Origin: Polyporus tsugae
Taxonomy: Eukaryota; Basidiomycota; Agaricomycetes; Polyporales; Polyporaceae
DNA length: 64,000 nucleotides
Direction of reading: 5' to 3'
Assembly: GCA_024305745.1 (NCBI GenBank)
Contig: JAHRBS010000007.1
Location: 1,054,001-1,118,000 of the forward strand
Shown here: positions 23,887-33,999 of the stretch, piece by piece
Layout: every line of letters starts with the position of its first letter
Position numbering within the stretch: position 1 is the first letter of the stretch
The notes under the pieces: generated by a model
What the model was told of the DNA's origin: nothing
Database searches by the model: none
Seen by the model: only the letters and a program-made list of their open reading frames with translations
Program-made: the position numbers and the translations under genes

Positions 23887-24310
23887 GCGATCGGAAGGGG
23901 GTGTGAATCGGTGGTAGACGACTCGGAGAATCCTTTTCACTGGACATATATAGGGTTTGAGGAAAAGGGAAGTTTGGACCTTGAGCCTCGAGACATACAC
24001 GATGTAGGTCATATCGTGGCGGTTACGTTAGGTATGTGTGCTGCGGTAGCTGAGCGCCGGACTGGACCCGAGAAACCTTGTCAAGCAGGGGAAGATGGGC
24101 CTGAGGTCGATGATGTTGTACGCGAACACAACGTACTCACGCGGTTGCTCCGGATCGTAATCCTCACTCTTTCTGTTACCAGCATCGCTTTCACATCTCG
24201 GTGACTACCTTCCCCACAAAGGTCTAGCAGTAAGTCTTGTTCGTCATCTCTGTACAATACATCGTTGAGCTCGGTGACAACCATAACCTAACAGACCGTA
24301 CTATCTGCAT

Positions 24311-25494
24311 TTAGATCTCATCGTCCAGAGGGGGGGTAGACGATGGAGGGGCGAGAAAGATGCGGATACCGAGCAGGGATCGAAGCACGCCCCCGGCGTG
24401 CGGGAGGTCGCCCAAGGCGAACCGGTCGACGAAATCTGGGAGGGCCTCTTGAATCGCGAGATCGTAATAGTTCTGGGATAGGTAGGATACCGCGTGCTCG
24501 CGCAATCGGTCATATCTGCACACGCAAACGTATGAGGACTTTCGAGGCTTGACGTGGCAAAGCTGTACATGCCTTGCGAAGAAGCTCGAAAAAGCTTCTG
24601 GGACGATGTTTTGTGGATTTAACTGAAAGATGATCTCTTCGTACGCGAGATCTTGCAGCTTAGTGATGCCGTACTGAGGTCGTGGCTGGTCAGGAAACGC
24701 AGATTGAACCCGACGAAGGTCCGAGAACGCACCGCTTCCGCCAAACGATAAATAGACTTGGGAGAGCACAGAGGGGCCAGGGTATCAGAGGCAGTCAATA
24801 GCGCGAATTGCCTCTCTGTGGGCCCCTTCGAACGTAGAGGAAGAAAGTTGATCTTGTCGGTGTAAAGGTAGAATACGCAAGCCATGAGCCTGAACAGGGC
24901 GAAACTCAGCATTCCTATGGTGGGTGATAACGAGAATCGCGAACGAGACATACGTTCGATATGCGATGCTAGGTATGAGAACTTGATGGAACCTTTCGCC
25001 GTTCTCGTTCATGCCTGTAGAAGGACTCTCTGAAGCCGTCTCCTCCCCGAGCTTGCCCTTGCCAGACGAGGAGCTTGCGACCGGAGTACATGTCTCCTCG
25101 AGCTCTTCGAATTCCTCAAGATCACTGTCAGACGGGTAATCGTACTCCGATTCATGAGCGCGGTATCGAATCGTATTTTGGCCATCAGTGCTAGCTTCCG
25201 CAAAGCCGGAGGTCAAAACTGTAAAAACTGTCAGCATTGCAGTAGTTTTACGCGGCGACAGCAGAATCGAGGATGAAGGCACTCACGTTTCGAAAAATGT
25301 TCGGTGCCTTTCAGTATCGATCCAACGGCGAAAATAGGCAAGGGATGGTCGATCCGGATGGAGCCGTCGGCAAAGATCGTTCTCCGGGAGAAGGCATAGA
25401 GATGGACGTCACGACAGTCCGGAGGTTGTAACGAGTCCCTCAGAGCTCTTTCCACGGGACTCATGAGGGAAGGGGGATTCGTTAGAGGACCCAT
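24311..25494 (-). CDS. BTB-like domain protein, paralogue B (short)
   Basis: Exons 25494-25287, 25218-24954, 24889-24733, 24673-24573 and 24515-24311 give 311 residues. Domain order matches paralogue A: CRDVHLYAFSRRT, LPIFAVGSILKGTEHF, the acidic SEYDYPSDSDLEEFEELEE loop, IPSIAYRT, ACVFYLYTDKINFLPLRSKG and FSSFFARYDRLREHAVSYLS. It ends soon after PHAGGVLRSLLGIRIFLAPP and so lacks the long Ser/Pro tail. The intron after exon 4 begins with GCATGT where the twin has GTATGC, a probable GC-AG intron. Both copies lie head-to-tail on the minus strand, so a tandem duplication is the simple explanation. Confidence 0.75.
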
Positions 25495-26152
25495 AAGATC
25501 TAGGAAGAATGAGAAAGTCGTTCGATGATGGACGTAGCGCTTTATGAGTGCATGGGCGTTTCTCAGGGACGGATTGCGAGAGTTCACCTCGCGGCTTCCA
25601 CGATGCAAGCTTCTTGTCTCCCTTCACCAGAGAAGATGCCATGATGAAAGCCGCCATGGTGCTGCGGTAGTTGAGAGATAGGATTGTCCAGCATTCCCAG
25701 CGAGGATGCAATAGACAGGATGTAACGGATTACAGGTTCATTCGGAAGCTGGCTCGCGTTCATACTTCTCCATAGCTTCAACAGCCGCCTGTTTGGGAGT
25801 CAGGTATCATTCGGACCGTATCGCCTTGCCACTCACCTGAGCTGCCTCAGTGACGCTTCGCCTCCAGCTGCCATTCGCTACCTCCTGCAATATCCCCTTC
25901 CAATGCTTCCATCGATCCGGATGGTATCCGTCCACGCCGTCCCACGTCCCGCCGCTGCCTCCCGGACACCCTCTATTCGTCTTCCAATCCGGATTCCCTT
26001 TCGGACCCATGATCTCCCTACACGCGTACATCTTCGCGCCCGCGATCCTTAGCCACAACACAGCGACCTCGATCTGCAGTTCCTCTGGGTCGCCAACGCC
26101 ATCAACAGTCCAGCGTCCGGTGGTGGCGGTCGGCCCGCTTGTCGAGGAGAGC

Positions 26153-27162
26153 CGCGGCGACAGGCAGCAGTGCTTTTCCAGCTTCGCACCGGCCATGCGC
26201 CTCTCAACAGCCACCTACATCGAATCTCGCGCGCACCATCCAGCACGTGTTCTGCATGCCACAGGGCTCCAGAGACCGTCCTGCACTTCTTGCTAGTCTG
26301 CCCCGCCTTCGCTCATGCCCGCGCTATGTACCTCTCCAACATGGGTCGCCGCAGCCGGGACCTCTCAACCCTCCTCGGCTCACCCAAGGCCTTCCGCCCG
26401 CTACTCCGTTATGTTGGTGCCACCCGCCGCCTGGCGCAGACCTTCGGAGATGTGTCACCTCAAACGGCAGCTGCTGGCCATCGCAGCAGCCTCCCGAACC
26501 GGCAGGACTCCCGCTCAGTGCATCACTGACCCTCCCCCTTTTTTCCGCTTCTCTCCCCTGTCATACCCTATGCTGACGAGTCATCTACCCGCAGACTCAC
26601 ACTCCGCATGCCGACCTCTCCACCACTATCACGGCTCTCCTCACCTCTTCAGTACGCCTTGACTGCTGTGTCTCATGTATTCTCCACTGTGTCGATCCCA
26701 CGGACTTGTGCGTTGCGGGCGTCCACCCGCTCTAGGGACGGGGGAGTTCTAACGGACGGCGGGGCAACCGCTGGACGTCCTCCTGACCGCGGCAAGAGGC
26801 TGGACCCAGGGACACAAGTGTACCCAATGGGCGGCAGGTTTATAGCCCGTTCCCTTGCCTTGAATGGCCGGGGGCGGACGGGCGGCCGCAACGCACACCT
26901 CCTGAGCCCTGCCCTACTAGTACCTACCACCACTTGTGCCCCTCCATCTGCCTCTCGCCCCTTGTGTTACTGTGTGCCCCCGGCACCGCCGTTAACGCTA
27001 CTCCCCCCCTTGCCACCCCCCTTGCATGCACGGGCCTCCGGGCCCATTGTATAGTTGACCTTTCTCATTCTCCATTGTAGCTACGACATGTATTCTATGC
27101 CTACCATGAGGCACGGCCTCGCAGGGCAATAAACGGGATCGAGAAAGAAAGAAAGAAAGAAA
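26153..27162 (+). mobile_element. 5'-truncated non-LTR retrotransposon (LINE) with (GAAA)5 tail
   Basis: About 1,010 bp. The coding part, open from the left junction, starts RRQAAVLFQLRTGHAPLNSH and goes on to a C-X2-C-X8-H-X4-C knuckle (CSACH...ETVLHFLLVC) and GRRSRDLSTLL, the C-terminal end of fungal LINE reverse-transcriptase polyproteins. The reverse transcriptase and endonuclease domains are missing because of 5' truncation. The 3' UTR ends with AATAAACGGGATC and five GAAA units (27143-27162). The element is flanked by identical 9-bp GAGGAGAGC copies at 26144-26152 and 27163-27171, the target-site duplication. It sits sense to the + strand and antisense to its host gene. Target-primed reverse transcription explains truncation, tail and duplication. 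Confidence 0.88.
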
Positions 27163-27171
27163 GAGGAGAGC
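27163..27171. repeat. Right copy of the LINE 9-bp target-site duplication
   Basis: GAGGAGAGC, identical to the left copy at 26144-26152. One copy belongs to the original host exon. Confidence 0.8.
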
Positions 27172-28259
27172 GTGAGCGGTTCGAGATGCATGCGCATAGA
27201 GGTGATGCCGAAGAACGCCCCATCCCAGACGTCGAGCGCCCACAAACGTGCGAGGAAAGTGTTCGTGTTGAGCCATACCTTGCGACACTTGACCAGCTCG
27301 CGAATGTCGGGTTCGTCGTCCGTTGGTGCATCCCCAGCAAGAAGTGCCTGTGCTTTGGGAGTGGTGAGGTCGATAAAGCCCTGGAGCTCGGTGACGGGCT
27401 GTGGTCCTACGAAAGGAAGAGTCAGGAGTCAGAACAAGTGTAGGAGGTCAACGTAACGTGGACGCACCGTTCATCTCCTCTCGCGAGATGAGACCAAAGG
27501 CCGGGAGTTTTGACCAGTCGGTCTCTTCACCCCACAGTTTCCAACCCTCACAGCCCTCCGAGCCCTTGGCCTTGAGTGCGGCGAGAATGTGCGCTATGCG
27601 ATCGTGTATCGACACGTCTTCTTGGGCGAGCGTGATGACTTCGCTCCAGAAGGGCCAGAAGAAGTGTGCCACTCCCGAGCCCTCGTCTCCATCTCCATCG
27701 TCCGGAGTGGGGTTTCCGTGCATTGGCGCAGATTCGATAGACCGCTTGCATTGCTTCGCAATCTCGTCGGCTACCTGCTGTGGAGATAGTGTTTGGTCTT
27801 CAATGGCCGCGATGCTCGCGTCGACTTCAGGGTCGTGGATCATTGCGACAGAAGAGCAGGTAATGAGTGGTGAGTATGTGAGGTGTTTTGGAGATGTTGC
27901 ATCTGTAAGTTATGCGGTGGTGTCACCGCCAGCGGCTCCGTGTGTGACTCCATCTCTCCATATTTGTCCGAGTCATCTTGAATTCGCTTCAGCGCACAGT
28001 GAACATCTTGATGAGAGTGTGAAGCAAGGAGCATGACAATCTAGACCGAGGGGCAAGTAAAATAAGTAGCGTTTGCAAGTGGTAAGTAAGGACGGTATCA
28101 TACTGAGGTGGCCTATTACGTCATCTATTCGGGCGCCAATAAACGTGTTCTAATTCAAAGTTCGAGACTCGAGTCAATGCTTCCGCTCGAACCACCACCA
28201 CCACCACCGTGCACAGTGGCAGACTGGTAGTGGCAATACAGCCCGGCTTATCAGCAGCA

Positions 28260-30316
28260 ATGTCTAGGAATCCAACAAATGTTCAACACTTCTCGCGCAA
28301 GCAGCAACAAGCCTTGAATGATACAAATGCCACAAGTCGCGGTACCAGCAGCCACGGCGCTAGTACTGCCAGTGGTCGTGGTAGAAACCAAGTTGGCAAG
28401 CTCGCTCTACTCCTCGGCGTGCCGATGGACGTGTTCTTTGAGGTACGGATTTCTCTGCTGTCTTATATCACTATGCTTGTCGACATATGGTCGTCTGGAC
28501 CGGTCAGATTCTGTCCCACCTTCCACCACTTGACGTTCTGCGAATGGCCCGAGCCTCCATGGCGTTTAGGAAGATGCTGATGTCCCAGACCTCGCGGCAC
28601 ATCTGGATTGCGTCACGAAGGAACGTTGTTCCCCCACTTCCCGAGTGCCCCAACAATCTCAGCGAGCCCCGGTACGCCGCCGTTCTGTTCGAGCGCACCT
28701 GCCAGGTGAGTGGTTGACAACGTTGTCTGGCGCTGTGTTGAGTGCCTTCCCTTTAAGAACTGCGGCGCCAGCCGGTCCATGAACGTCGACTACGCAGTTT
28801 TCGTGAGACTTTGTGACAATTGTTGGATAGTGAGGTATGTCTGCTGGTCCTCGGACTATGCTGCTGTACTGAAGGACGCGTCGTTTAGGGTCAAGAAGGG
28901 TGGTGTGCTCGCATACGACTCTGGTCTCTACTACGATCCCGACTTCATGAAGCTGGTATTCAGCCTCCTGCCTTCCGCTCCTTATGAAGTATATAAGCCG
29001 TTCACCTCCAATCCACTCGCCCGGACGACCGGAGGCCGACCCATCAAACAGAATGAACATATGTTCTACCATGAGTCAGAGTTTGATCCTATTGCAGACG
29101 GGTATCGCAAGTTGTGCTCGGGCGAGTCGACCGGGTCCATGAAGCAATTTCTGGTACAGCACCGTATTGACACTCGCGTGAGGCTGACAGTAAGTACTCC
29201 GTCTTTTACCAGCGTCCCTTGAGGCACACTGACGCCCCCCGTCTAGTTCTGTAGGAAGATTCTTGAATGGGAGAATCAGACCCGAGTTTCTAGAGACGAA
29301 GACCTGAAGCAGGCGAAGAGTGAGCGCCGGATTGCGTACGTTCATGAGAACCTAATAGGCGATCTTGGCTTGACGTGTCCTCGTGCTCTCAGGATCGAGG
29401 AGAAGTTGTGTGATCTGGGATTTGAGCCTAAAGACTTCCCGTCCCACAACAAAGAGTTTGACAATATGTTGGACCAGCCTCGTAATCTGACAACCCGAAG
29501 TGAGTTCATTCCACCGAACGAGGATGTCGTCCTTACGAAATATCCATTCTTAGTCTGGAACAATATTCGCCCAAAGCTGCTCGAGCTCCTGCGGGCTGAG
29601 CAAGAGCGCCGAGAAACATGCTCGACCGAATAAGCACGTGTCACGAGAACAATTTGGGGCCATCGAGCCTGAGATCATCGTGGATGTCGCAGATGCCACG
29701 GCAAAGGTGCACCGCATGCTTGTTAGGCTCTTGAGGGGCGGAGCGGTCGAGGGCAGGGTCTCTTCGAGTGCAGCAACGAAGCAGAAGGCATCAACCTCAG
29801 CCACCAAGAGCAAGCGCAAAGACAAAGGCAAGGCCCGAGCGGACCGCCCCGACTCCGACAGGGCGTTGGAGGACATTGAAGCGGACCAAGCTCTTCTGGA
29901 GCAGTTGGCGTCTTTGTTTGTCTGCGAGCACCCAACATGCAAGCTCTGCCAGTCGATGGGTGGCAGACCGGTGCTCATGTCCTTCCTGGGCGTGCTGGAG
30001 CACCAATCGCTGCACAGCCCCACGCACGGAACATGGGACGACATCGCGGTCGCGGTCGCGGGCCCAACCTGGCACGCGCGCATGCCAGACCTTCTCGATG
30101 CGATCGGCCTACCGCGGTACAGCAAGCTGTCCACCGTCCGAGAGCGGATCCTTTTGGGGACCGCCCAATGCGTTGGATGCGCCATGATGCCCGGCCCCAG
30201 AGGGGGCATGGACGAAGGTGCTTCGCTTTGCAACATGGTACGTCCGAGCCGTCCTTGTTCCCAATGTCCATGCTGACACGCAGCAGTATTCCCGTTCCGA
30301 CGCGATGTTTGTTTAG
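28260..30316 (+). CDS. F-box protein, frame-broken
   Basis: Exons 28260-28442, 28508-28705, 28758-28834, 28889-29189, 29247-29499 and 29554 on. An N-terminal basic Ser/Thr-rich lead is followed by the F-box: VPMDVFFE joined to ILSHLPPLDVLRMARASMAF, then PECPNNLSEPRYAAVLFERT and a Cys pair region NCGASRSMNVDY...LCDNCW, the same layout as the F-box genes at 41-44 kb. The frame reads on through NIRPKLLELLRAEQERR and stops at 29633. The remaining C-terminal part (REQFGAIEPEII, a CEHPTCKLC zinc-like motif, GTWDDIAVA, CVGCAMMPGP) is open in another frame from about 29600 to 30237, with a last exon 30284-30316. A one-base loss or two-base gain near 29605-29618 would explain this. Recent pseudogene, truncated protein or sequence error. 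Confidence 0.65.
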
Positions 30317-30427
30317 TTGGTGCATGTGTCTGGTCCAACTCGGGTTGACATGTACGTCCCCTCGTCCGCTGCATTCTGAGTACAGTGTGGAGCGGAACAC
30401 TGACCGCAAACGCTCCGTAGGACCACT

Positions 30428-30697
30428 ATGCAACCTGTGTATGGCCGTCATAATATCACGTTCCACCCTCCGCCTCGCAACTCTCAGTACAACGTGTCGC
30501 CCTCGACCACCGGAGCGTTGCTACACGAAATGTTTGGACTTATGTCAGGCGGGGCGCTACCAGTGACTAACGCAGGCCACATTGCTGGTCCGCTGCCGCA
30601 GGATTTTGTGATGCCTTTCGGCGGAGTACCGCCGGCCATGCAGCCCTTCGTCTACGGCAGAAGCTCGTCTCAAGCTGGGCCCTCCCGCTTGTCGTAG
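30428..30697 (+). CDS. Short Pro/Ser-rich frame, doubtful
   Basis: An 89-residue frame beginning MQPVYGRHNITFHPPPRNSQ and ending GRSSSQAGPSRLS. It has the composition of a disordered C-terminal tail and lies just downstream of the F-box gene, so it could be an extra exon of that gene. I found no phase-correct join and no domain. Low confidence that it is coding. Confidence 0.2.
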   Translation: MQPVYGRHNITFHPPPRNSQYNVSPSTTGALLHEMFGLMSGGALPVTNAGHIAGPLPQDFVMPFGGVPPAMQPFVYGRSSSQAGPSRLS

Positions 30698-31973
30698 GCG
30701 TGCACAAATCGTGGAACCTTTATCGTAGGACGTCGTTGACAACACATATGTGTACAATCACGGGTACCCTCTCGATGATACTACTCATATATGCATGTAC
30801 TGTATGACCTACAGGACTATTCAGTTGCTTTGTGTACCCGTGCCCCCGTCGTACGACCATAAACTGTATGTTATGTGTTTGCGGAACGACACGCCGACTC
30901 GGAAACTCGCGGAGCGAGCGAGACCAGTAGCACTGTCTAGTCTCGTACCAAAACCGTCCACTCGGCACCGTGGACGTGTGAGGGGTTTGGTACGAACCTA
31001 TGTACTGTCAGGATTACGAAGTCTTGACTCTTCCCGGCGGTACCACGACTCGGATGTACACCAGTTGTACACCACGCGGGAACCCGAGGACAACGACGTC
31101 ATCTGCACATGCATCAGTCAAAGGTGCGAATGCCTGCGCACGCATGGAACTCGATCGACACCCGCCACCAGATCCAACACTGCCACCAATCGCATCTTCG
31201 AAGCTTGTTCAACACCATGTCATTGTCAGGGACGGGGAGTCGTGAGGGATTAGCCATACATACCCGATTTTGACAGTCCATCTTCCATGTACCGTACCGT
31301 CGGCGGTCGATGTCCGCCATGACTGCGTTGCTGGAACTTGGAGGTTCAAGTTAAGCCAACTGCTCATGCATTCCCCGTCGGCATGCGGAGTTACTGCTGA
31401 TGAACGGAGTCATCTCTCAGGTGGTACTCACAAAGAAAAGGCAGAGATGCTTATATCTGCCCATGCCAGTGGAGCGGCCCTGAGTCCAGACAGCTCGTTG
31501 GTCTTCCGTTTCCATCAACGTTGTTTTGTGCTATCTTGTGCACATGAGCGTTAGGACCGCGAACTTGAACACCGAGTATGCACCTTGATCAACAATCGGC
31601 ATGCAGTGTGTGCAGGGAAGCCGCTAAAGCTGGTTAGTAATAAGTAGTACGTTCAAAATCCAACTCGGAGCGGACGATGGGTTACTAGTGGTGGAAACAA
31701 TTGTTTCGTCAGCACAAGCAGTCAGTAGCAATTACATGCTCATCTGACATCAGATGCTGGTCTATAGCATACATGATCATGATCTAGGATATCATCAGGC
31801 CTTTAATCCGTGCGCTCCGCCGCCGGGGCGGGATGTGCTGCACCTCGCCCCGGTGGGCGGGTGCGTCGTGGTATGCGAAAGAATCCGTCCGGGGTATACG
31901 TGTGCTACTATCCGTGATGTCGTCTAAGAAATCGTCCGCCCGCCGTCCGTGGGTCAGCTCGTACTGCTGGGAG
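30698..31973. other. Intergenic stretch, no supported gene
   Basis: About 1.3 kb with no gene-like structure. It contains the inverted repeat at 30943-30995. AT content appears higher than in flanking genes. Confidence 0.5.
30943..30995. repeat. Imperfect inverted repeat able to form a hairpin
   Basis: Outer arms TCGTACCAAA (30943-30952) and TTTGGTACGA (30986-30995) are exact complements; inner arms CCGTCCAC (30954-30961) and GTGGACG (30970-30976) also pair. Origin unknown; could be a decayed transposon end or a terminator-like structure. Confidence 0.5.
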
Positions 31974-33460
31974 CTAAGTGCTGCCAGGTGATGGCGGAGG
32001 AGCGCGCCTCGACGTCGCTGTCGGCGGCAGCGTTGGAGATCGAGACTCCTCGATGTCGTTGACGTCTTTGCCGGAGACGGTCGAGGCCCATTGGCGCGAC
32101 GTGCGGGAGCGGCTGAACTGCACTGTGGACTCGTTGGTCGGTGCGGACGCCGTGGTGCCTTCTTTGCGGTATGTGAGGCCGAGCGCGGCGACGATGATGA
32201 TGGTCGTTGGTACGATCCCCTGCGACAGAGTCGGCCAGGATTAGTAAGCTTTTGGAGGACGAATGGCGATCCGGGCAAAGGGGAGGTAAAACCAGGACTC
32301 GCCGTGAGCTGCGCTATGGGGTCGTAGATGATGTAGAACGCGTTGTTTCCCGAGAAGTAGAGGATGATCTCTATGAGGACCGCGGCCGAGTATATCATTG
32401 CTGACTCAATGATGAGCATGAACGCGCGGAAGAAGCGGAATTGCTTCACGCCGCCGGTCTCCCGAGTGAGGTACCTGATGACATTAATAATACCGGGTAC
32501 TAGTTAGTATCAGAAGGTGATAAAGATGAAAGAATCGTGATGCCCCGAAGGTAGCCCATGGGAGAGAAGAGTAAGCGATCTTGAACATAAAGGAACATAC
32601 CATAGGCGGACTGCGATCAAACCGGTAACGACCACATTCGTTACCAGCGATAGCGAGAAGAGCGAGCCATTCCATCGTGCAAGAGTCTGGGAGATGGACG
32701 GGGCGTTACAGCTCGGGGAGATAGGATGACGTTTCGAGTAGACGTACCGTGGCGAATGCGCTGTGTGTGCCTTTAGCGGTGGCGAAGATGTACGCTTGAC
32801 CGAAGCCACAGACTTCGTGCATAGTTGTGAGCATGAGCAAAGGAGCGACTGCACCGATCAAAGATAGAACCCACTCGCAGAACCGATAATCAACAGCACA
32901 GGCAACACGCACACCCTCCATTCCCCAGTCCACACATGGTAGCATCTCCAGACCTGTTGACGGTTCGACCAAGACCGACGAGACCGGGGGGTGAGCTCGT
33001 AACGCTCATGAATGTGAGAGGCATGTGATAGACAGTGGTACGCACCACGATACTATCGCCAAGGATGCTGTTTATTGTGTGGATAATGACTTTGGCAACG
33101 TTCGGGGGCTGGGAGACGTCGGAGAAGAACGCTGCTGGGCCGCCAGGCTCGTCGCGGTAGTCGATGAAGCCCCAGACGAGGCGGGCGAATCCGAGGGAGA
33201 CGTGAACGGTGGAGAAGGCAAACATGAGGCATGCGATCCAGAAGATGAGGGGAGAGATTTCGCGAGGGACCCGGCGGAAGCGGGTGATGTATAGGTAGGA
33301 TACAAACAGACAAATGTTGATTCCTGAAAACAACGAGGCGTGCGGATGAGCGACAGATCTGGGAGACGGAGACCCGAAGAGAAGGCGCACCATAGAAGAG
33401 AGTCTCAAGCCAAATGGCTACGAGATATGCTCGATCGAGGGATATTTCGCCTGCCGCCAT
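31974..33460 (-). CDS. Seven-transmembrane protein of the Agaricomycete integral-membrane family
   Basis: Exons 33460-33391, 33323-33046, 32953-32875, 32812-32748, 32686-32601, 32474-32303 and 32219-31974 close in phase to 331 residues. Membrane segments are clear: DRAYLVAIWLETLFYGINIC, the stretch with ISPLIFWIACLMFAFSTVHV, VCVLPVLLIIGSA, SLFSLSLVTNVVVTGLIAVR, FMLIIESAMIYSAAVLIEII and GIVPTTIIIVAALGL. VWRCYHVW before the third loop and YDPIAQLTGIVPT near the end are typical of this large but uncharacterised fungal 7-TM family. The tail after residue 270 is Ser/Thr/Arg-rich and probably cytoplasmic. The last intron (32302-32220) starts with GC (GCGAGT) instead of GT; both flanks join in phase 0, so a GC-AG intron is likely. 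Ligand and signalling role are unknown. Confidence 0.72.
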
Positions 33461-33999
33461 TGTATCGGCAATAAAGGGGGGTATGTGGCAAGCGGAAGGC
33501 TCTGGGTAGCGTCGGTCAGGAAATATGTATGTGTTTGTTGGGGTGTCGGGGACATGGAGAGGACTCGATGTATCCGAGTCCGCCTTACGGGCTGTTAGGG
33601 AATCAATCGGCTTGGAACCATCACGAGATCGGGCTAGGTTATGGGGTGAGCATGAGCTGCGGCCGCTATTGGAGGACGAGGGGCAAGCGACCTTCGCAGG
33701 AGAGAAGAAACAAACATTGATCATGAGTTTCGTTCCCATTCGTTTCAGCGCTCACCGGCACCGGTCGCCCGTTGTTCCCGTCTGGTGGGGCTTGGCTGGT
33801 TGGCGGTGGCTCAGCCGAGCTCGGTGGCAGGCGCTGTGGCCTGAGAATCTCAGTGAGAATGACGCGTGTCGTCACCTAGTCACGCGTCCGTACCAGTCAC
33901 AAGTCGCGTCCGAGTTGCAGTGCCACGACTCGCCCCTCCACGTCGAGGATCGCGCTCTCGTCTGTTTATCGACCGCTTTCCGCATGAGATATCACCACG
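33461..33999. other. Divergent intergenic region
   Basis: Lies between the divergent 7-TM and RAD18 genes. No supported gene; likely contains both promoters. Confidence 0.5.

Larger units (their letters stand above)
25738..27843 (-). pseudogene. DUF3632-type gene interrupted by a LINE insertion
   Basis: Exon 1 is 27843-27468 (MIHDPEVDASIAAIEDQ...), exon 2 begins at 27406 and, after the insertion, ends at 25837, and exon 3 is 25788-25738. Reading exon 2 as 27406-27172 plus 26152-25837, leaving out the retroelement and one 9-bp target copy, gives 551 nt that fit the flanking phases exactly and an unbroken 325-residue protein. Its parts VWLNTNTFLARLWALDVWDG, SMRMHLEP and ELQIEVAVLWLRIAGAKMYA match the DUF3632 pattern (helical, unknown function, common in Agaricomycetes). 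In the present allele the frame runs from SMRMHLEPLTLSS into the element and stops within it, so the C-terminal third is lost. No other in-frame lesion is seen, which suggests a young insertion. Confidence 0.7.
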
